A DNA stretch of 21,177 nucleotides from a virus. The notes beneath the pieces were generated by a model. The model made no database searches. It was not told the origin of the DNA and worked only from the letters and a program-made list of their open reading frames with translations. Below, in pieces: positions 20,607 to 21,177 of the stretch. How positions within the stretch are numbered: position 1 is the stretch's first letter; each line of letters begins with the position of its first letter. The stretch is from positions 1 to 21,177 of the IMG/VR virus record IMGVR_UViG_3300033145_000093; one strand, given 5' to 3'. Made by a program: the position numbers and the translations under genes.

Positions 20607-21177
20607 ATGGCAGACAGAACAGAGTTAAGCACAAGGGCTAATTTGTTCACGCGAACTGTTTTGTCATTCCGTGAACACATGTCGCCGTTTTTCAAAATTA
20701 TCATCAACCTCCTGACCTCTACTTGCGACCGCGACACTGAGCGCACAGTATGGGCGTTGCCTGTTGACGGAGTGGTCGCAGACGGCTTGTCGCTTATTAC
20801 GATCCCTATTGATGAGCCAGCAATAACCGGTGGCCGTTGGGTAGATACGGTGGCCGGTGGCGCGGCTTTAGGGAGTGAGCTATGGACTACCCCGCCTGAT
20901 GTAATCGGTTCTGGTTGGACTGACTTGGGTGATAATACTTATGAGTCTGACGGCACTACATCTACGTTAGATATTAATGGTGTTATGCCCGGAGATTCGG
21001 CTACAAACTTTTATAGCTCAATTATATTACTCGGCGCATCTGCCGGATTTGTCGAAATAAATTACGGCTCAGCACTTGGCGCACAAAGGTCGGTAAATGG
21101 TTCTTATGAAGAACAGGTAGTTTGTGGCCCAGGAGCTGCACTTAAAGTTAAAGGAACCGGGTATATTGGTAAGGTAA
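20607..21177 (+). CDS. Tail fibre or receptor-binding protein, N-terminal part (cut by window end)
   Basis: ATG 20607 follows an AGGAG site, and the frame stays open for 190 codons to the window end. The first 45 residues are partly helical and hydrophobic (FREHMSPFFKIIINLL), a likely attachment segment. From about residue 85 the sequence is beta-rich: LWTTPPDVIGSGWTDLG, then NGSYEEQVVCGPGAALKV. This style is like carbohydrate-binding sandwich modules often repeated in phage fibres. The true length and C-terminal receptor domain are outside the window. Confidence 0.7.
   Translation, partial: MADRTELSTRANLFTRTVLSFREHMSPFFKIIINLLTSTCDRDTERTVWALPVDGVVADGLSLITIPIDEPAITGGRWVDTVAGGAALGSELWTTPPDVIGSGWTDLGDNTYESDGTTSTLDINGVMPGDSATNFYSSIILLGASAGFVEINYGSALGAQRSVNGSYEEQVVCGPGAALKVKGTGYIGKV

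Overview
This window is a 21 kb segment of a tailed, siphovirus-like bacteriophage (or prophage) genome. Every supported gene reads on the + strand in the order small early-type genes, DNA packaging, head, connector, tail, lysis, fibres. A Gram-negative host is likely. Gene 1298-1720 looks like a PagL-type outer-membrane beta-barrel, gene 3636-3896 is a lipoprotein with a lipobox, and the lysis genes are an M15 peptidase and a 3TM-type holin. Shine-Dalgarno sequences are of the ordinary AGGAG type. No integrase, replication or clear lysogeny gene is present, so lifestyle cannot be judged.

Layout. 1-1833 holds small genes, several of them Cys-rich, around a structured non-coding stretch (about 600-820: promoter, short transcript ending at an intrinsic terminator, then a cloverleaf-shaped RNA fold). 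1882-3542 encodes the small and large terminase. 3543-4466 is a small-gene island: a lipoprotein with its own promoter, three tiny genes including a helix-turn-helix protein, an intrinsic terminator, and an operator-like promoter region. 4467-11340 encodes portal, MuF-like protein, gpG-like protein, scaffold, major capsid protein, a putative decoration protein, connectors and the tail tube. 11350-13791 has the tail assembly chaperones, joined by a textbook -1 frameshift cassette, and the tape measure. 13801-18126 encodes the tail tip, including a 1009-residue protein with an inserted propeller-like repeat and a putative carbohydrate-binding module, and a C1q-like fibre protein. 18139-19318 is the lysis area. 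19318 to the end carries putative fibre and receptor-binding proteins, the last one cut by the window edge.

The genes are tightly packed. Many pairs share bases as TAATG or ATGA junctions, which suggests translational coupling. The few real gaps carry signals: promoters, terminators, inverted repeats overlapping -35 boxes, and two matching hairpins flanking the putative decoration gene.

No wholly new system can be proven from sequence alone. The best candidates for something undescribed are the 600-820 RNA region, the paired nTAACA-loop hairpins, the PagL-like protein beside the terminase, and the operator/HTH circuit.
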